64,000 bases of DNA from Allomuricauda sp. CAU 1633 (GCF_017313225.1 NZ_JAFLNE010000003.1:402692-466691), one strand, 5' to 3'; positions 10,207-18,958 are shown, counted from the stretch's first letter. Program-made: numbers and translations. Notes: a model not told the origin generated them from the letters alone.

Positions 10207-10761
10207 ATGACCGAAAAGATTGACGAAAATATAATCGGATTTTATGCAAGTTTTAATGCTGGCGAAACTGACCAAGAATTAGTCAAGGACTACTTGTGGA
10301 GTGACAGCGGACTGAAAAATAAACTGGTTCATTTGAAATGGAAAAATTACGGACAAGGACTGCAAATAATTCTGTTTCAAGTTTATGTAAAGCCAATTCC
10401 TTATTTAAGGAGAAATTTAAGAGAAATAGAAAATTATAGACCAAAAGAAAAATCTATCGGAATTCCTATTATTCTCGACAATGAAAATTTCTTCAAATTA
10501 TCAGAAACTGACCGACAGCAATTCTTTGCGGAATCGATAATTGAAAAACTTGCACTTGTTGAATTAAAAGTAAAGCGGAATAAATTGGAATTTGACATTT
10601 CGCAACTAATAGCTGATGTAAAAAAAGCGCTGAACTACAAAAAATTAGAAAAAAAGCCTGTAGCTAACAATGGCTATACGACAATGGCGGCTGATTTGCT
10701 AAACAATAAAACAGAACATAAATCAAACTTTTGGTCTAAGCTGAAAAATCTGTGGTTATAA
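10207..10761 (+). CDS. Unrecognised AT-rich protein, possibly cassette-borne
   Basis: 184 residues, mixed alpha/beta, no signal peptide or membrane segment, so probably cytoplasmic. I do not recognise it. Residues 1-140 are Lys/Glu/Ile-rich and look like one compact domain (WKNYGQGLQIILFQVYV, then an IGIPIILDNENFF segment). The last 30 residues are read from DNA (about 10660-10690) resembling the boundary sequences found after genes of this type, so the C-terminus may be a fusion across an old cassette junction. Base composition is visibly more AT-rich than the neighbours. Size and setting would suit an orphan immunity or defence accessory protein, but that is only a guess. Confidence 0.6.
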   Translation: MTEKIDENIIGFYASFNAGETDQELVKDYLWSDSGLKNKLVHLKWKNYGQGLQIILFQVYVKPIPYLRRNLREIENYRPKEKSIGIPIILDNENFFKLSETDRQQFFAESIIEKLALVELKVKRNKLEFDISQLIADVKKALNYKKLEKKPVANNGYTTMAADLLNNKTEHKSNFWSKLKNLWL

Positions 10762-10771
10762 ACCGCAACTA

Positions 10772-10796
10772 CTCATAGCCGAGACCGTTAGGCTTT
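10772..10796. other. attC-like boundary between two AT-rich genes
   Basis: After the stop at 10761 the sequence contains CATAGCC and then GTTAGGC (about 10787-10793), which fits the integron attC core GTTRRRY. No complete paired attC structure could be drawn, so this is a similarity only. Confidence 0.25.
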
Positions 10797-10816
10797 ATTT
10801 GACCAAAAAATTCATA

Positions 10817-11383
10817 ATGAAAATACCGAAATTTCTATTTCATTATTACGAACTTGACCACGGACCATTTCGAAATATAACTGAATATGGATTTGAAAAA
10901 GCAGAAAGTATTCAAAATCAAATATCGGAAGGATTTAACAGCAAAAGACCTAAAAACTATCTTGATTTAAGGTTTTCTCTAGAGAATAGAATTAAAAAAC
11001 AATTTATCTTGAAAGGTGGAAAGCCAAATAGAAATGACCCTTTCTATTTCACTTTAGGACAATGTGATTGGGCTAAATCTTGGTATGTAAATCCTGGAGT
11101 TATAAAAATTCCTTTAGCTGACTTTAAACCCGAACATCTAAGTTTCACTTACCCTGACAGTATGGTGTCGTTTCAGTTTTACGACGAACCAAAACTTGGA
11201 ACATACCGAAAGAATTGTAACGGACAAGTTTTTTTATTGAGTGAAATAAATAATCTGATTGATGACTATGGACTGCCGACCGAGGAAAAATCACAAACTC
11301 AGGAAAGTTCAAAGTACGATAAATATATAGAAGCCCAAGTGTGGGATAGTGGAATAATAAATGAATATAAAAACAAAGCCTAA
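10817..11383 (+). CDS. Unrecognised AT-rich protein, possibly cassette-borne
   Basis: 188 residues from the ATG at 10817; an in-frame TTG at 10799 is less likely. Aromatic-rich, cytoplasmic, with the segments FHYYELDHGPFRN, FILKGGKPNRNDPFYFTLGQC and ISFTYPDS-like LSFTYPDSMVSFQFYDEP. I have the impression that similar hypothetical proteins occur scattered in Flavobacteriia, but I cannot name a family or function. It shares the AT-rich composition of the preceding gene and is flanked by GTTAGGC upstream and GCCTAATATTGGCTA downstream, consistent with a mobile cassette unit. Confidence 0.65.
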   Translation: MKIPKFLFHYYELDHGPFRNITEYGFEKAESIQNQISEGFNSKRPKNYLDLRFSLENRIKKQFILKGGKPNRNDPFYFTLGQCDWAKSWYVNPGVIKIPLADFKPEHLSFTYPDSMVSFQFYDEPKLGTYRKNCNGQVFLLSEINNLIDDYGLPTEEKSQTQESSKYDKYIEAQVWDSGIINEYKNKA

Positions 11384-11411
11384 TATTGGCTATAACTCGT
11401 TATAGTTTGTG
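11379..11411. other. attC-like boundary after the second AT-rich gene
   Basis: Contains GCCTAAT overlapping the stop codon (close to the attC core RYYYAAC) and GGCTATAACTCGTTATAG, a short inverted element. Resembles the sequences at 10187-10200 and 10664-10690 in its GGCTA motif. Confidence 0.25.
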
Positions 11412-11469
11412 CCACATATATTATTTCTAAAACCATTAGCAACAAGCAAAATCCCATTTTAGAACCATC

Positions 11470-12399
11470 ATGATAAAGACCTTTAAAATACGCCCTGCTC
11501 AAAAAAATCACCTTGTTTTATTAGCATTCACCCTGTTGTTGCTTGCTACTGCTTGCCGCTCTAAAAATCAGGAAACCAAAGACCCCAATCCACCCATACA
11601 AGATGGTCTTTATCTAGGGCAAACACCCCCTGGGTCAACGCCAGAACCCTTTGCACCTGGAATGGTAACCACCGAAGGCTGGGAGGTCAGTGGTGTTTTT
11701 ACCCCCGACCTCAACGAGTTTTATTTTATTCGACGGGATGCGAACCGGGAAAAACAGGAAATGGTAACCCTTACGAACAAAGAGGGTCAATGGCATGAAA
11801 CCGCAACGGTTCCTCGTAGGGGACAGCCTTTTTTCGCTTCAGATGGGAAGATTATGTACTTGAGCAGCCGCTACAGAAAACGCACAAAAACCGGCGAATG
11901 GTCCGAAATGGAAACCCTTTCTTCTCCCTTCGATACCTTACCAACCATGCGTCTCTCCGTGTCGGATAAGAAGACGTATTTCTTTGATGAGTTTAGACCG
12001 GATTTTACAGGTGATATTTGGTATTCACAACTCGTGGATGGAAAACACGAAGAACCGAAACGCCTTTCTAGCAAGATCAATAACGGGAAAAGCTTCCACC
12101 CTTTTATTGCTCCGGATGAATCCTATCTTATTTTTGATAGCGAAAGAGAAGGTGGCTATGGCGATTCGGATATTTACATCAGCTTTCGAAAGCCAGACAG
12201 TTCTTGGGGCGAACCCATTAACTTAGGGGATAAAATAAATACAGAAGCATGGGAAGCCTGTGCCAGCGTTACACCAGATGGAAAATACCTTTTTTTCAAT
12301 AGAACTGTGGGGCCTGTTCCGCATGAAAATGACAACTACGAAAATGTGGACATATTTTGGGTGGATGCTCAAGTTATTGAAAACCTCAAGAATGAATAA
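11470..12399 (+). CDS. Lipoprotein with TolB-like (PD40) beta-propeller repeats
   Basis: 309 residues. A type II signal peptide is seen (hydrophobic core, then LLATAC with the lipid-modified Cys near residue 29). At least five PD40-type blades follow, for example VSGVFTPDLNEFYFIRR, FHPFIAPDESYLIFDSE and ASVTPDGKYLFFNR. The fold is that of the TolB propeller, generally a protein-protein interaction platform. It is probably anchored in the outer membrane or facing the periplasm. The partner is unknown; the next gene (DoxX-like) is 36 bases downstream and may be co-transcribed. Confidence 0.8.
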   Translation: MIKTFKIRPAQKNHLVLLAFTLLLLATACRSKNQETKDPNPPIQDGLYLGQTPPGSTPEPFAPGMVTTEGWEVSGVFTPDLNEFYFIRRDANREKQEMVTLTNKEGQWHETATVPRRGQPFFASDGKIMYLSSRYRKRTKTGEWSEMETLSSPFDTLPTMRLSVSDKKTYFFDEFRPDFTGDIWYSQLVDGKHEEPKRLSSKINNGKSFHPFIAPDESYLIFDSEREGGYGDSDIYISFRKPDSSWGEPINLGDKINTEAWEACASVTPDGKYLFFNRTVGPVPHENDNYENVDIFWVDAQVIENLKNE

Positions 12400-12435
12400 A
12401 GCCCCATCACAAGTAAAAATTAAACACTCTTACAG

Positions 12436-12867
12436 ATGAATCCTAAAATATTAAAACTCTTTTTGCGACTTGCGCTATCCTTTGGATTTCTATCCGCCGT
12501 AGCGGACCGATTTGGAATGTGGGGCGAAGAAATTTCGGTATGGGGAAATTGGGAAAATTTCTTGGGGTACACACAATTGATAAACCCCTGGTTCCCCGAT
12601 TCCCTAATTCCTTCAATTGGAACATTGGCAACCGCAGCCGAAATTATTTTTGCGATTTTCTTGCTCATCGGATTTAAAACAGAACTGTTTGCGAAACTGA
12701 GTGGAATTCTTCTCTTGCTGTTTGCCCTATCCATGACTTTTTCAACGGGAATAAAGGGTGCTTTTGATTATTCTGTGTTCAGTGCTGCGGCGGCGGCTTT
12801 TGCTTTAAGTTTGATGAAGGAAAAATATTTGGAATTGGATACGCTAATCTTTAAATCCAAAAGCTAA
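12436..12867 (+). CDS. DoxX-like integral membrane protein
   Basis: 143 residues with four hydrophobic segments (around 8-25, 55-78, 85-105 and 110-128). Size and topology fit the DoxX/DoxD-like family of small quinone- or redox-associated membrane proteins. It has SVGTL-type turns between helices and an N-terminal LRLALSFGFLSAVADRFG. The true function of most such proteins is unknown. Follows the propeller lipoprotein at 36 bases. Confidence 0.7.
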   Translation: MNPKILKLFLRLALSFGFLSAVADRFGMWGEEISVWGNWENFLGYTQLINPWFPDSLIPSIGTLATAAEIIFAIFLLIGFKTELFAKLSGILLLLFALSMTFSTGIKGAFDYSVFSAAAAAFALSLMKEKYLELDTLIFKSKS

Positions 12868-12984
12868 TGAAGGCACCATATTATGGCATTGTTCCCACCT
12901 ATTTTTGAACATGGATGTCAGCCTTTCTTTAGAAAAATTCCGTTGCAGCGCCATTTTTCATTTAAAAGAATTTCTTCCATACGC

Positions 12985-13030
12985 TTAAAAATAGACCGCC
13001 CTTATAGTCTCCCTACATATGAGAGCGGTC
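12985..13030 (-). terminator. Terminator of the 13038-13640 gene
   Basis: On the minus strand a 13-bp stem (GACCGCTCTCATA pairing with TATAAGGGCGGTC, one mismatch and one wobble) is followed by TATTTTT, starting just past the stop codon. Confidence 0.7.
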
Positions 13031-13037
13031 AATAGAA

Positions 13038-13640
13038 TTATTGGGGTTTTATATCAGTAACACCGCAATTTATCACATGTTCATAAAGTTCTGAATAATC
13101 CTTTCTTTCAGACATTAAGGGATGTGCAAAAAGCGCCTCAAAAGACTCGAAGTGAGTCAAATCTGCATTGCCCAACCTCTTTTCGGTTTCTTCCAAAACA
13201 TAGGTCAACACCTCTGAAAAATCATTCCTTTGAAAAGCTGCATCGTTTGTCAATGCCCTGGCACAAAAGTCCATCGTATACCAATGAAAATCTCCAACTT
13301 GTTCAAGCGCGGTACTATCAGACCAAATCGCCCCATAGACCTCAAGAGGATCCTCATCCTCATCATCATAATCTTCCAGTTCATCTTCAAGTTCATCTCC
13401 CCATATTTCTTCACAAACGGTTTCAAAATTTGGGGTCAGGTCCATCAAGCCTTTTATGACCCTACCAAATCCGGGGCGCTGTACGGCCTCATCCTTTAAA
13501 AGTGCCTTTTCTGTTAGTTCTGTAAGCAATGCAACATCCTCTTCTTCAAAAATGTTTGCATTGGAAAAAATGGAAAACATTTCCTTTTCCCAAGTTTCGT
13601 TAGCTGAAGTGTCCTTCAGATTTTCCCAATTAATGTTCAT
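13038..13640 (-). CDS. Acidic hypothetical protein
   Basis: 200 residues, strongly acidic, cytoplasmic (no signal or membrane segment). A very acidic linker near residues 84-102 (ELEDYDDEDEDPLEV) separates two helical halves. The N-terminal half starts INWENLKDTSANETWEKEMF; the C-terminal half contains HWYTMDFCARALTNDAAFQRNDF. I do not recognise the family. Single gene with its own terminator. Confidence 0.7.
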   Translation of the reverse strand: MNINWENLKDTSANETWEKEMFSIFSNANIFEEEDVALLTELTEKALLKDEAVQRPGFGRVIKGLMDLTPNFETVCEEIWGDELEDELEDYDDEDEDPLEVYGAIWSDSTALEQVGDFHWYTMDFCARALTNDAAFQRNDFSEVLTYVLEETEKRLGNADLTHFESFEALFAHPLMSERKDYSELYEHVINCGVTDIKPQ

Positions 13641-13864
13641 AGTGTATTGTTTTTAATTTTTGATGCTGCATATTATGGAAACAGCTCTTCCTGAAGACGC
13701 GCCATTTGACCTAAGGCCCATTTCAATTGATGGATACACATTTTATCATTCATGATGGGGTCAATACGGTCAAAACAATCGCTGGAAACAGGTGCAGAGA
13801 CCATTTTCAGTTTGAATTAAGTATCTTACGATCAAACTCTTGGAACTATAACATACTTAAACAA

Positions 13865-14398
13865 ATGAAATCACTAACGATACTTGACTATAAAATCCCC
13901 GTGTCTTTGGGAGCTATGGCCTTAACGCTTGCCATGATCATTGGGGAATACATTAACGGTGGTGTGGTTACCCATCATCTACTGGCCGATGACAATTTAC
14001 CGGGAATTTCCAATTGGTGGGGACTGGTTACCATTCCTTTGCTAACATGGGCGGTCATTGCATTAATCAAAAAAAGACAAGACAACGCAACATCCCATAC
14101 TGATTCAAATGGAATTTTGTATCGATTTTTTGGAGCACTAGCCTTTGGAATTATAATGTCTATTTTATGGGGATTTAGACTTGAGGAGATCATGCAATAT
14201 TTAATATTGTTGCCCGTGGTCATCGCCTTTTTCCGACCCGTTTACCTACCCGAATGCCTCCTTGGGTTTGTATATGGAATGCTGTACACATTCGGTGGTA
14301 TATTGCCCATACTTATAGGGCTGGTTTTAACGGTATTGTGCTTCATTGCCTATAAGGTGATCCGGGGTGGAATACTGTTTTTGATTTCCAAAATTTAA
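13865..14398 (+). CDS. Hypothetical five-segment membrane protein
   Basis: 177 residues from the ATG at 13865. The frame stays open upstream, but that extension is not protein-like. Hydrophobic segments lie near residues 12-30, 50-67, 88-105, 112-128 and 140-172. Segments such as GEYINGGVVTHHLLADDNLPG and WGFRLEEIMQYLILLPVVIAFFRP stand out. No family recognised. Lies 51 bases before the amidohydrolase gene. Confidence 0.65.
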   Translation: MKSLTILDYKIPVSLGAMALTLAMIIGEYINGGVVTHHLLADDNLPGISNWWGLVTIPLLTWAVIALIKKRQDNATSHTDSNGILYRFFGALAFGIIMSILWGFRLEEIMQYLILLPVVIAFFRPVYLPECLLGFVYGMLYTFGGILPILIGLVLTVLCFIAYKVIRGGILFLISKI

Positions 14399-14449
14399 TG
14401 GAGTCACCATATTTTGACCAAACGATTGGCTTACACTTAAAACTATCCA

Positions 14450-15949
14450 ATGAATAAATTTCTTACCCTTTTGGGGGCAATATTGATATTGCTCTCTTGT
14501 AAAAATGATGAAACAATCCTGAACCTTTCCAATGGGATCCACATTTCAAATGTGCACATTGTAACATCCGAAGATGGCACCTACTCCCCTTATGTGGGTC
14601 ATGTTGTTACAGAAAAAGGGGAAATCATCTATGTGGGAAAAGAAGAGCCCAAAATCAACGGGGTTTTTAAAAAAATCGATGGTACCGGAAAGTTTCTGAT
14701 TCCCGGATTAATAGACAGCCATACCCATATTACCGAAGTGCAAGGCATGCTCCCTTACCAGATGGAAGCCCATCCAGAATTGGCAGAGGCGTTCAACACA
14801 CAAATGCCCAGAAGCTACCTCTATTATGGATTTACATCCTTGATTAATCTGGGTGGAATATCGGAAAAGCAAATTTCAGATTTTAACAGCCAACCTCTAC
14901 AACCCGATTTGTACCATACCGGCAGATCAGGTGCGTCCGTGGCAAATGGGTATCCCATGAATTTTGCCCCTGAAGAGTTTCGCTTTGATGGAGCGCCAAA
15001 CTTCATTTATTTGGAAAGCGAAGCGGACAATATTCCGGATAAATTCAACCCTGCTGACCATACCCCAAAAGCTGTGGTGGAGCGCATTAAAAAGTCGGGG
15101 GGCATCGCCGTAAAATCCTATTACGAATCTGGTTTTAGGGGAATGCCAAAATTACCGGTCCCAACAGAAGAAATCATGACCGATTTAATGGAAAACACCC
15201 ACAAAAATGGAATGATACTGACGGTTCATGGCAATTCATTGGAAGCCCATTCCTTCCTAACCGATGCTGGGGTCGATATTATTGCCCATGGCATGTGGAA
15301 CTGGGGTGAATACCGGAATGTTCCTTCCGATTCGTTGCCTGACGAAATTAAAAGTGTGTTGGACCTGCAAATTCAAAAGCAAATTGGTTACACCCCAACA
15401 CTAACGGTTCTTGCTGGAGAGGAAGCCTTGGCAGACTCCTTATTTTTGAACGACCCCCAACTCAAAAAAGTTGTACCGCATAAACTATTGGAATGGTACA
15501 AAACCGAAGAGGGACAATGGTTTGCAAAAGAGCTCTTTTCAGAACTTCCTACGGAAGAAGTCCACAAAATTTATGGGAACATTCAAGCGCATGCCATGTT
15601 AGTGCTTAAATACTTGTCTGAAAACGATGGACGCATCCTATTTGGCACCGATACCCCTTCTGCCCCAACCTATGGGAATCAACCTGGACATAATGGATTT
15701 TGGGAACTCAAATTGATGAAAGAAGCCGGCATGCCCTTAGATCAAATACTGGCCTCGGCCACCATCAACAATGCCCAAGCTTTTGCATTGGATTCCGTGG
15801 GCTCCATTGCCGTTGGAAAAAAGGCCAACATGTTGCTTCTGTCTAAAAACCCATTGCAAGACATTGAAGCCTATAATGCCATTGAGAAACTATTTGTAAG
15901 GGATACGGTGGTGGAGAGAAAAGATTTGTCGGTAAAACAAAGACCCTAG
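14450..15949 (+). CDS. Exported amidohydrolase lipoprotein (imidazolonepropionase-like)
   Basis: 499 residues. Lipobox ILLSC (Cys near residue 18). Metal-dependent hydrolase of the amidohydrolase superfamily: small beta-sandwich, then a TIM barrel with metal site HTH (H91, H93, in PGLIDSHTH), a Lys candidate in GGIAVKSYYESG (about 221), His in LTVHGNS (about 259) and IAHGMW (about 280), and the catalytic Asp in FGTDTPSAPT (about 399). The sandwich is completed at the C-terminus (VGSIAVGKKANMLLLSKNP). Such proteins hydrolyse cyclic amides or dipeptides; the substrate cannot be told. All metal ligands seem intact. Confidence 0.85.
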   Translation: MNKFLTLLGAILILLSCKNDETILNLSNGIHISNVHIVTSEDGTYSPYVGHVVTEKGEIIYVGKEEPKINGVFKKIDGTGKFLIPGLIDSHTHITEVQGMLPYQMEAHPELAEAFNTQMPRSYLYYGFTSLINLGGISEKQISDFNSQPLQPDLYHTGRSGASVANGYPMNFAPEEFRFDGAPNFIYLESEADNIPDKFNPADHTPKAVVERIKKSGGIAVKSYYESGFRGMPKLPVPTEEIMTDLMENTHKNGMILTVHGNSLEAHSFLTDAGVDIIAHGMWNWGEYRNVPSDSLPDEIKSVLDLQIQKQIGYTPTLTVLAGEEALADSLFLNDPQLKKVVPHKLLEWYKTEEGQWFAKELFSELPTEEVHKIYGNIQAHAMLVLKYLSENDGRILFGTDTPSAPTYGNQPGHNGFWELKLMKEAGMPLDQILASATINNAQAFALDSVGSIAVGKKANMLLLSKNPLQDIEAYNAIEKLFVRDTVVERKDLSVKQRP

Positions 15950-16038
15950 CATACCTTTTATTTCCCATCCTTAGCGGTGATGAAAATGGAAGAATACCCA
16001 ATGTCGCTTTTGAATTGTATTTTTATCAATAGCAATAG

Positions 16039-16632
16039 TTGACCATAGTGTTATCCAAACCTCTCATAGAACATTTAGAAACCTACCTTCCCTTTGAAGA
16101 GGATGAAAAAGCCTTGATTGAAAGCAAGGTCTCACGCCGGACTGTAAAACGAAAAGAAAAAATTTTACAGATGGGTGAAATCTGTAGATACTACACCTTT
16201 GTTGTTTCTGGAAGTTTTAGAATGTACATTACCGATGCAGGTGGAAAAGAACACAACATCCTCTTTGCCGCAGAGGGTGATTGGATTTCGGATATTGGAA
16301 GTTTCCACACAGAAAAAGTCAGTGAAAGTGAGATTCAAGCTATAGAAAACGCTGAGATCATCCAAATTCAGCAGCAAGACCTTTATCATTTATATGTACA
16401 CTTGGAAAAACTCAATAGAATACTTAGGGTCATTATTGAAGACAAGTATGTGGAAATCCAAAATCGGGTTTTTGAGAACATCAGTTCCACGGCCCAACAA
16501 CGCTATCTTTCCTTTTTAAAACAATATCCAAAACTGGCAAACCGCTTGCCAAATACCCAAATTGCCTCGTATTTGGGCATTACACCAGAATTTCTGAGCA
16601 TGATCAGAAAAGAACTGGTAACCCGCAAATAA
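16039..16632 (+). CDS. Crp/Fnr-family transcriptional regulator
   Basis: 197 residues with an N-terminal cyclic-nucleotide-binding-like beta-roll (residues 20-125, with VSGSFRMYITDAGGKEHN) and a C-terminal winged helix (residues 155-195, NTQIASYLGITPEFLSMIRKEL). Many flavobacterial members lack clear cAMP-binding residues, so the ligand is unknown. There is no ATG: the start is TTG at 16039 or GTG at 16048. It may control the LamG-like gene just downstream or the amidohydrolase upstream. Confidence 0.85.
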   Translation: MTIVLSKPLIEHLETYLPFEEDEKALIESKVSRRTVKRKEKILQMGEICRYYTFVVSGSFRMYITDAGGKEHNILFAAEGDWISDIGSFHTEKVSESEIQAIENAEIIQIQQQDLYHLYVHLEKLNRILRVIIEDKYVEIQNRVFENISSTAQQRYLSFLKQYPKLANRLPNTQIASYLGITPEFLSMIRKELVTRK

Positions 16633-16693
16633 CCTTGATACCCACAACTCTATTTCTTAAAATAGTTTAAGGGTAAAACCCTCATGGCGTTCC

Positions 16694-16701
16694 CATCTTT
16701 G
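16694..16701 (+). promoter_or_regulatory. Candidate -7 box before the LamG-like gene
   Basis: CATCTTTG differs from TAnnTTTG only at the first base and is 25 bases before the ATG at 16727. Confidence 0.35.
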
Positions 16702-16726
16702 CGGTGTAATTTTTAAACAATATCCC

Positions 16727-17470
16727 ATGAAAAACTATTGTATTTTTTGTTTGGCCTGTCTCTGGACACTGGGCGCTCTTGGTCAGCATCTGAAACTTAA
16801 AAAACAGGAGTTTGAGCTGCACAACGTAACAGGCTCCATTATTAAGTTCCAAGGAAAAAAAGTATTGAAAATAGAAAGGGACTTGGAAGCCCTACCGTTT
16901 GATGTCAATAATATTGAAGCGACAGTGGATGAACCCCATTATGCCCGTCTTGTGGGTCTGGAGGATTTTGAGAACGGAACCATAGAAGTGAAAATGTACA
17001 GTCAATTACAAGACCCTGCCCCATACCCCGGAATTGCCGGATTTATAGGTGTCTATTTTAGGATCAAGGATGATGACTCGGCTTTTGATGGCATTTACCT
17101 GCGTCCCAAAGTGGGCAGGGTCAATAATCAACAGTACAGGAATCATACCGTACAATACATTGCCTACCCCCATGCCAAATTTGATACGCTGCGAAAATCA
17201 GACCCGGGTAAATATGAGACTTCGGCCCCTGTGGCATTAAAAGAATGGATCAAAATGAGAATTGAGGTCAACGATGATTTTGCCGAGATGTACATTAATA
17301 ATATGAAGTATTCATCCTTTGTAGTGGATAAATTATTAGGAACCAATAAAATAGGCGGGGTCGGACTTTACGTGGATATCGGAACGATAGGCTACTTTAA
17401 GGATCTAAAGGTCATCAAACGAGCTTATAAAAAGCCTACGGACAAGGATGTAAAGATTGATGATATTTAA
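16727..17470 (+). CDS. Secreted LamG/DUF1080-like beta-sandwich protein
   Basis: 247 residues with a signal peptide ending near residue 19 (GALGQ). The rest is one concanavalin/LamG-like jelly roll: LEDFENGTIEVKMYSQ, GFIGVYFRI and DGIYLRPKVGR, then KEWIKMRIEVND and the closing strand VGLYVDIGTIGYFKDLKV. The pattern resembles the DUF1080 (3-keto-disaccharide hydrolase) family and sugar-binding modules. It shares the IIxxxR...YLRP arrangement with the protein at 40137-41225. Role unknown, probably glycan binding or cleavage. Confidence 0.7.
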   Translation: MKNYCIFCLACLWTLGALGQHLKLKKQEFELHNVTGSIIKFQGKKVLKIERDLEALPFDVNNIEATVDEPHYARLVGLEDFENGTIEVKMYSQLQDPAPYPGIAGFIGVYFRIKDDDSAFDGIYLRPKVGRVNNQQYRNHTVQYIAYPHAKFDTLRKSDPGKYETSAPVALKEWIKMRIEVNDDFAEMYINNMKYSSFVVDKLLGTNKIGGVGLYVDIGTIGYFKDLKVIKRAYKKPTDKDVKIDDI

Positions 17471-17474
17471 CCCA

Positions 17475-17924
17475 TCATTGCCCCAACTTTAAAAAAAGAG
17501 CAGGCATGGTTTCAGGATCTAAAGCTTCCATGTCCACCAATTGCAACGATTTTACCATGTGCTTCGTGCTTGTCTTGTAGTGTACAAAATGTGGCGTTTG
17601 TAAATGGGATTGGTAAGCTTCTTCACTGGCATAGATTTCCAATAGCCTAATTTGATTCGGATTGTCGCGTTGGAACATCGGGTAAATACAAACAACCCCG
17701 GGTTCCAACCGTACCGAAGCTTCTGCTTCTTCTTTTAAAATAGCCAAATAGTCGTCCCGAAATTCAGGCTCAATTTCAATCTCGGCAATGCGGACCATCA
17801 TATCATCATGTACCGCTTGCTCCTTGTTTTCATTTTTTTGATGGCAAGAAGAAATCATCACCGGAATGACCAATATGATTATCCAGTTTAATACGCGGTG
17901 CTTTATCTCCAAAAAAAGTCCCAT
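17475..17924 (-). CDS. Exported antibiotic-biosynthesis-monooxygenase (ABM) domain lipoprotein
   Basis: 149 residues. An N-terminal hydrophobic segment ends in a lipobox VMISSC (about residue 27). Residues 43-130 form an ABM ferredoxin-like fold (MVRIAEIEIEPEFRDDYL, EPGVVCIYPMFQRDNPNQIRLLEIYASEEAYQSHLQTPHF in two pieces). ABM proteins include cofactor-free quinol monooxygenases such as YgiN. The start overlaps the stop of the upstream AraC gene by one base, so they form an operon. A lipid-anchored ABM protein is unusual because most are cytoplasmic. Confidence 0.8.
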   Translation of the reverse strand: MGLFLEIKHRVLNWIIILVIPVMISSCHQKNENKEQAVHDDMMVRIAEIEIEPEFRDDYLAILKEEAEASVRLEPGVVCIYPMFQRDNPNQIRLLEIYASEEAYQSHLQTPHFVHYKTSTKHMVKSLQLVDMEALDPETMPALFLKLGQ

Positions 17925-18826
17925 CAGTTCAACATCCGAAATTCTTTGGGCGAATGCCCCACCTGCTTTTTGAACAGCCTACTAAAATGCTGCGGATATT
18001 TAAAACCCAACTCATACGCAATCTCACTGACCGATTTGTTGGGATTGAACACTTTTTCCTTGGCCACATCAATAAGTTTGTTCTGAATGTATTCTTGTGC
18101 CGAATAGCCCATTTCCTTTTTCACCAAATCCCCAAAATAATTGGAGGACAGATTGAGCTGGTCTGCAAAATACCCCACGGAAGGCAATCCGTGTTTTTGT
18201 GGTTTTTCCGAAGACAGGTAATCATTGAGCAGCATATCAAACTTTTCCAAGGCTCCCTGATGAGGAATCTCACGGGTTAAAAACTGTCGGTCATAAAACC
18301 GAAGGCAATAATCCAACAAGAGCTCAATATTGCTCACAATCAATTTTTTGCTGTGCTTGTCCAGATTTTGCTCCAACTCATACTGAATTTTATCGATAAC
18401 ACTTAAAATCAGTCCGCGCTCCCGGGCAGATAAATGCAAGGCTTCTTTCACGGAGTAGGAAAAGAACGTGTAGCTATTGATTTTTCGTCCCAAATCACTT
18501 CCCAACAACAAATCGGGATGAAAAATCAAGGCATAGCCCTTTGGCTCATAGTCCGGGTCATAGCTAATTCCCGCTTTTTGACCCGGCCCCATAAACACCA
18601 TGGAACCTTCATCAAAATCATATTCACCACCGCCATATTTTAACTTGCAGCCCTTGGCATCTTTTAGAAAAACGGCAAAGCAATCAAACTGCAGACCATC
18701 GTACGAATAATCAGGATATGCGGTTGTTCGCTCATAATCCAAAATGCCCACCAGTGGATGATCTGGTTTGGAATTTCGCCAAGCAAAATAATCCGCCACA
18801 GATTTTATATGATACACGTTTTCCAT
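17924..18826 (-). CDS. AraC-family transcriptional regulator
   Basis: 300 residues. N-terminal cupin-like sensing domain (residues 20-120, with FDEGSMVFMGPGQKAGI) and a C-terminal double helix-turn-helix (residues 200-298), including VGYFADQLNLSSNYFGDLVK and SVSEIAYELGFKYPQHFSRL, ending VGHSPKEFR. Divergent from the cupin-to-IorB run with 163 bases between them, so it probably controls that run as well as its own operon with the ABM lipoprotein. Confidence 0.93.
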   Translation of the reverse strand: MENVYHIKSVADYFAWRNSKPDHPLVGILDYERTTAYPDYSYDGLQFDCFAVFLKDAKGCKLKYGGGEYDFDEGSMVFMGPGQKAGISYDPDYEPKGYALIFHPDLLLGSDLGRKINSYTFFSYSVKEALHLSARERGLILSVIDKIQYELEQNLDKHSKKLIVSNIELLLDYCLRFYDRQFLTREIPHQGALEKFDMLLNDYLSSEKPQKHGLPSVGYFADQLNLSSNYFGDLVKKEMGYSAQEYIQNKLIDVAKEKVFNPNKSVSEIAYELGFKYPQHFSRLFKKQVGHSPKEFRMLN

Positions 18827-18844
18827 CTATTGTTAAATTTTATA

Positions 18845-18876
18845 TAAAGATAAGGGATTGATTCTCAGTTAATCAA
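18845..18876 (-). promoter_or_regulatory. Promoter of the AraC-ABM operon
   Basis: On the minus strand TTG (18876-18874), 21-base spacing and TATCTTTA (18852-18845), one base off TAnnTTTG. Sits 18 bases before the AraC start. Confidence 0.45.
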
Positions 18877-18950
18877 CCCCGATGCAGAAAATCCGTAATA
18901 ATGGTATAAACATCCGTGATCTGGGTATTACTTCCACTTACTTAGATGAA

Positions 18951-18958
18951 TATTTTTG
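18951..18958 (+). promoter_or_regulatory. Promoter -7 box of the redox gene run
   Basis: TATTTTTG fits TAnnTTTG perfectly, 31 bases before the cupin gene. It lies in the AraC intergenic region, where the operator is expected. Confidence 0.5.

Noticed and set aside
10067..10249. 60-codon minus-strand frame before the first AT-rich gene
   Set aside because: It overlaps the start of the plus-strand gene and a hairpin, and looks like chance in AT-rich DNA.
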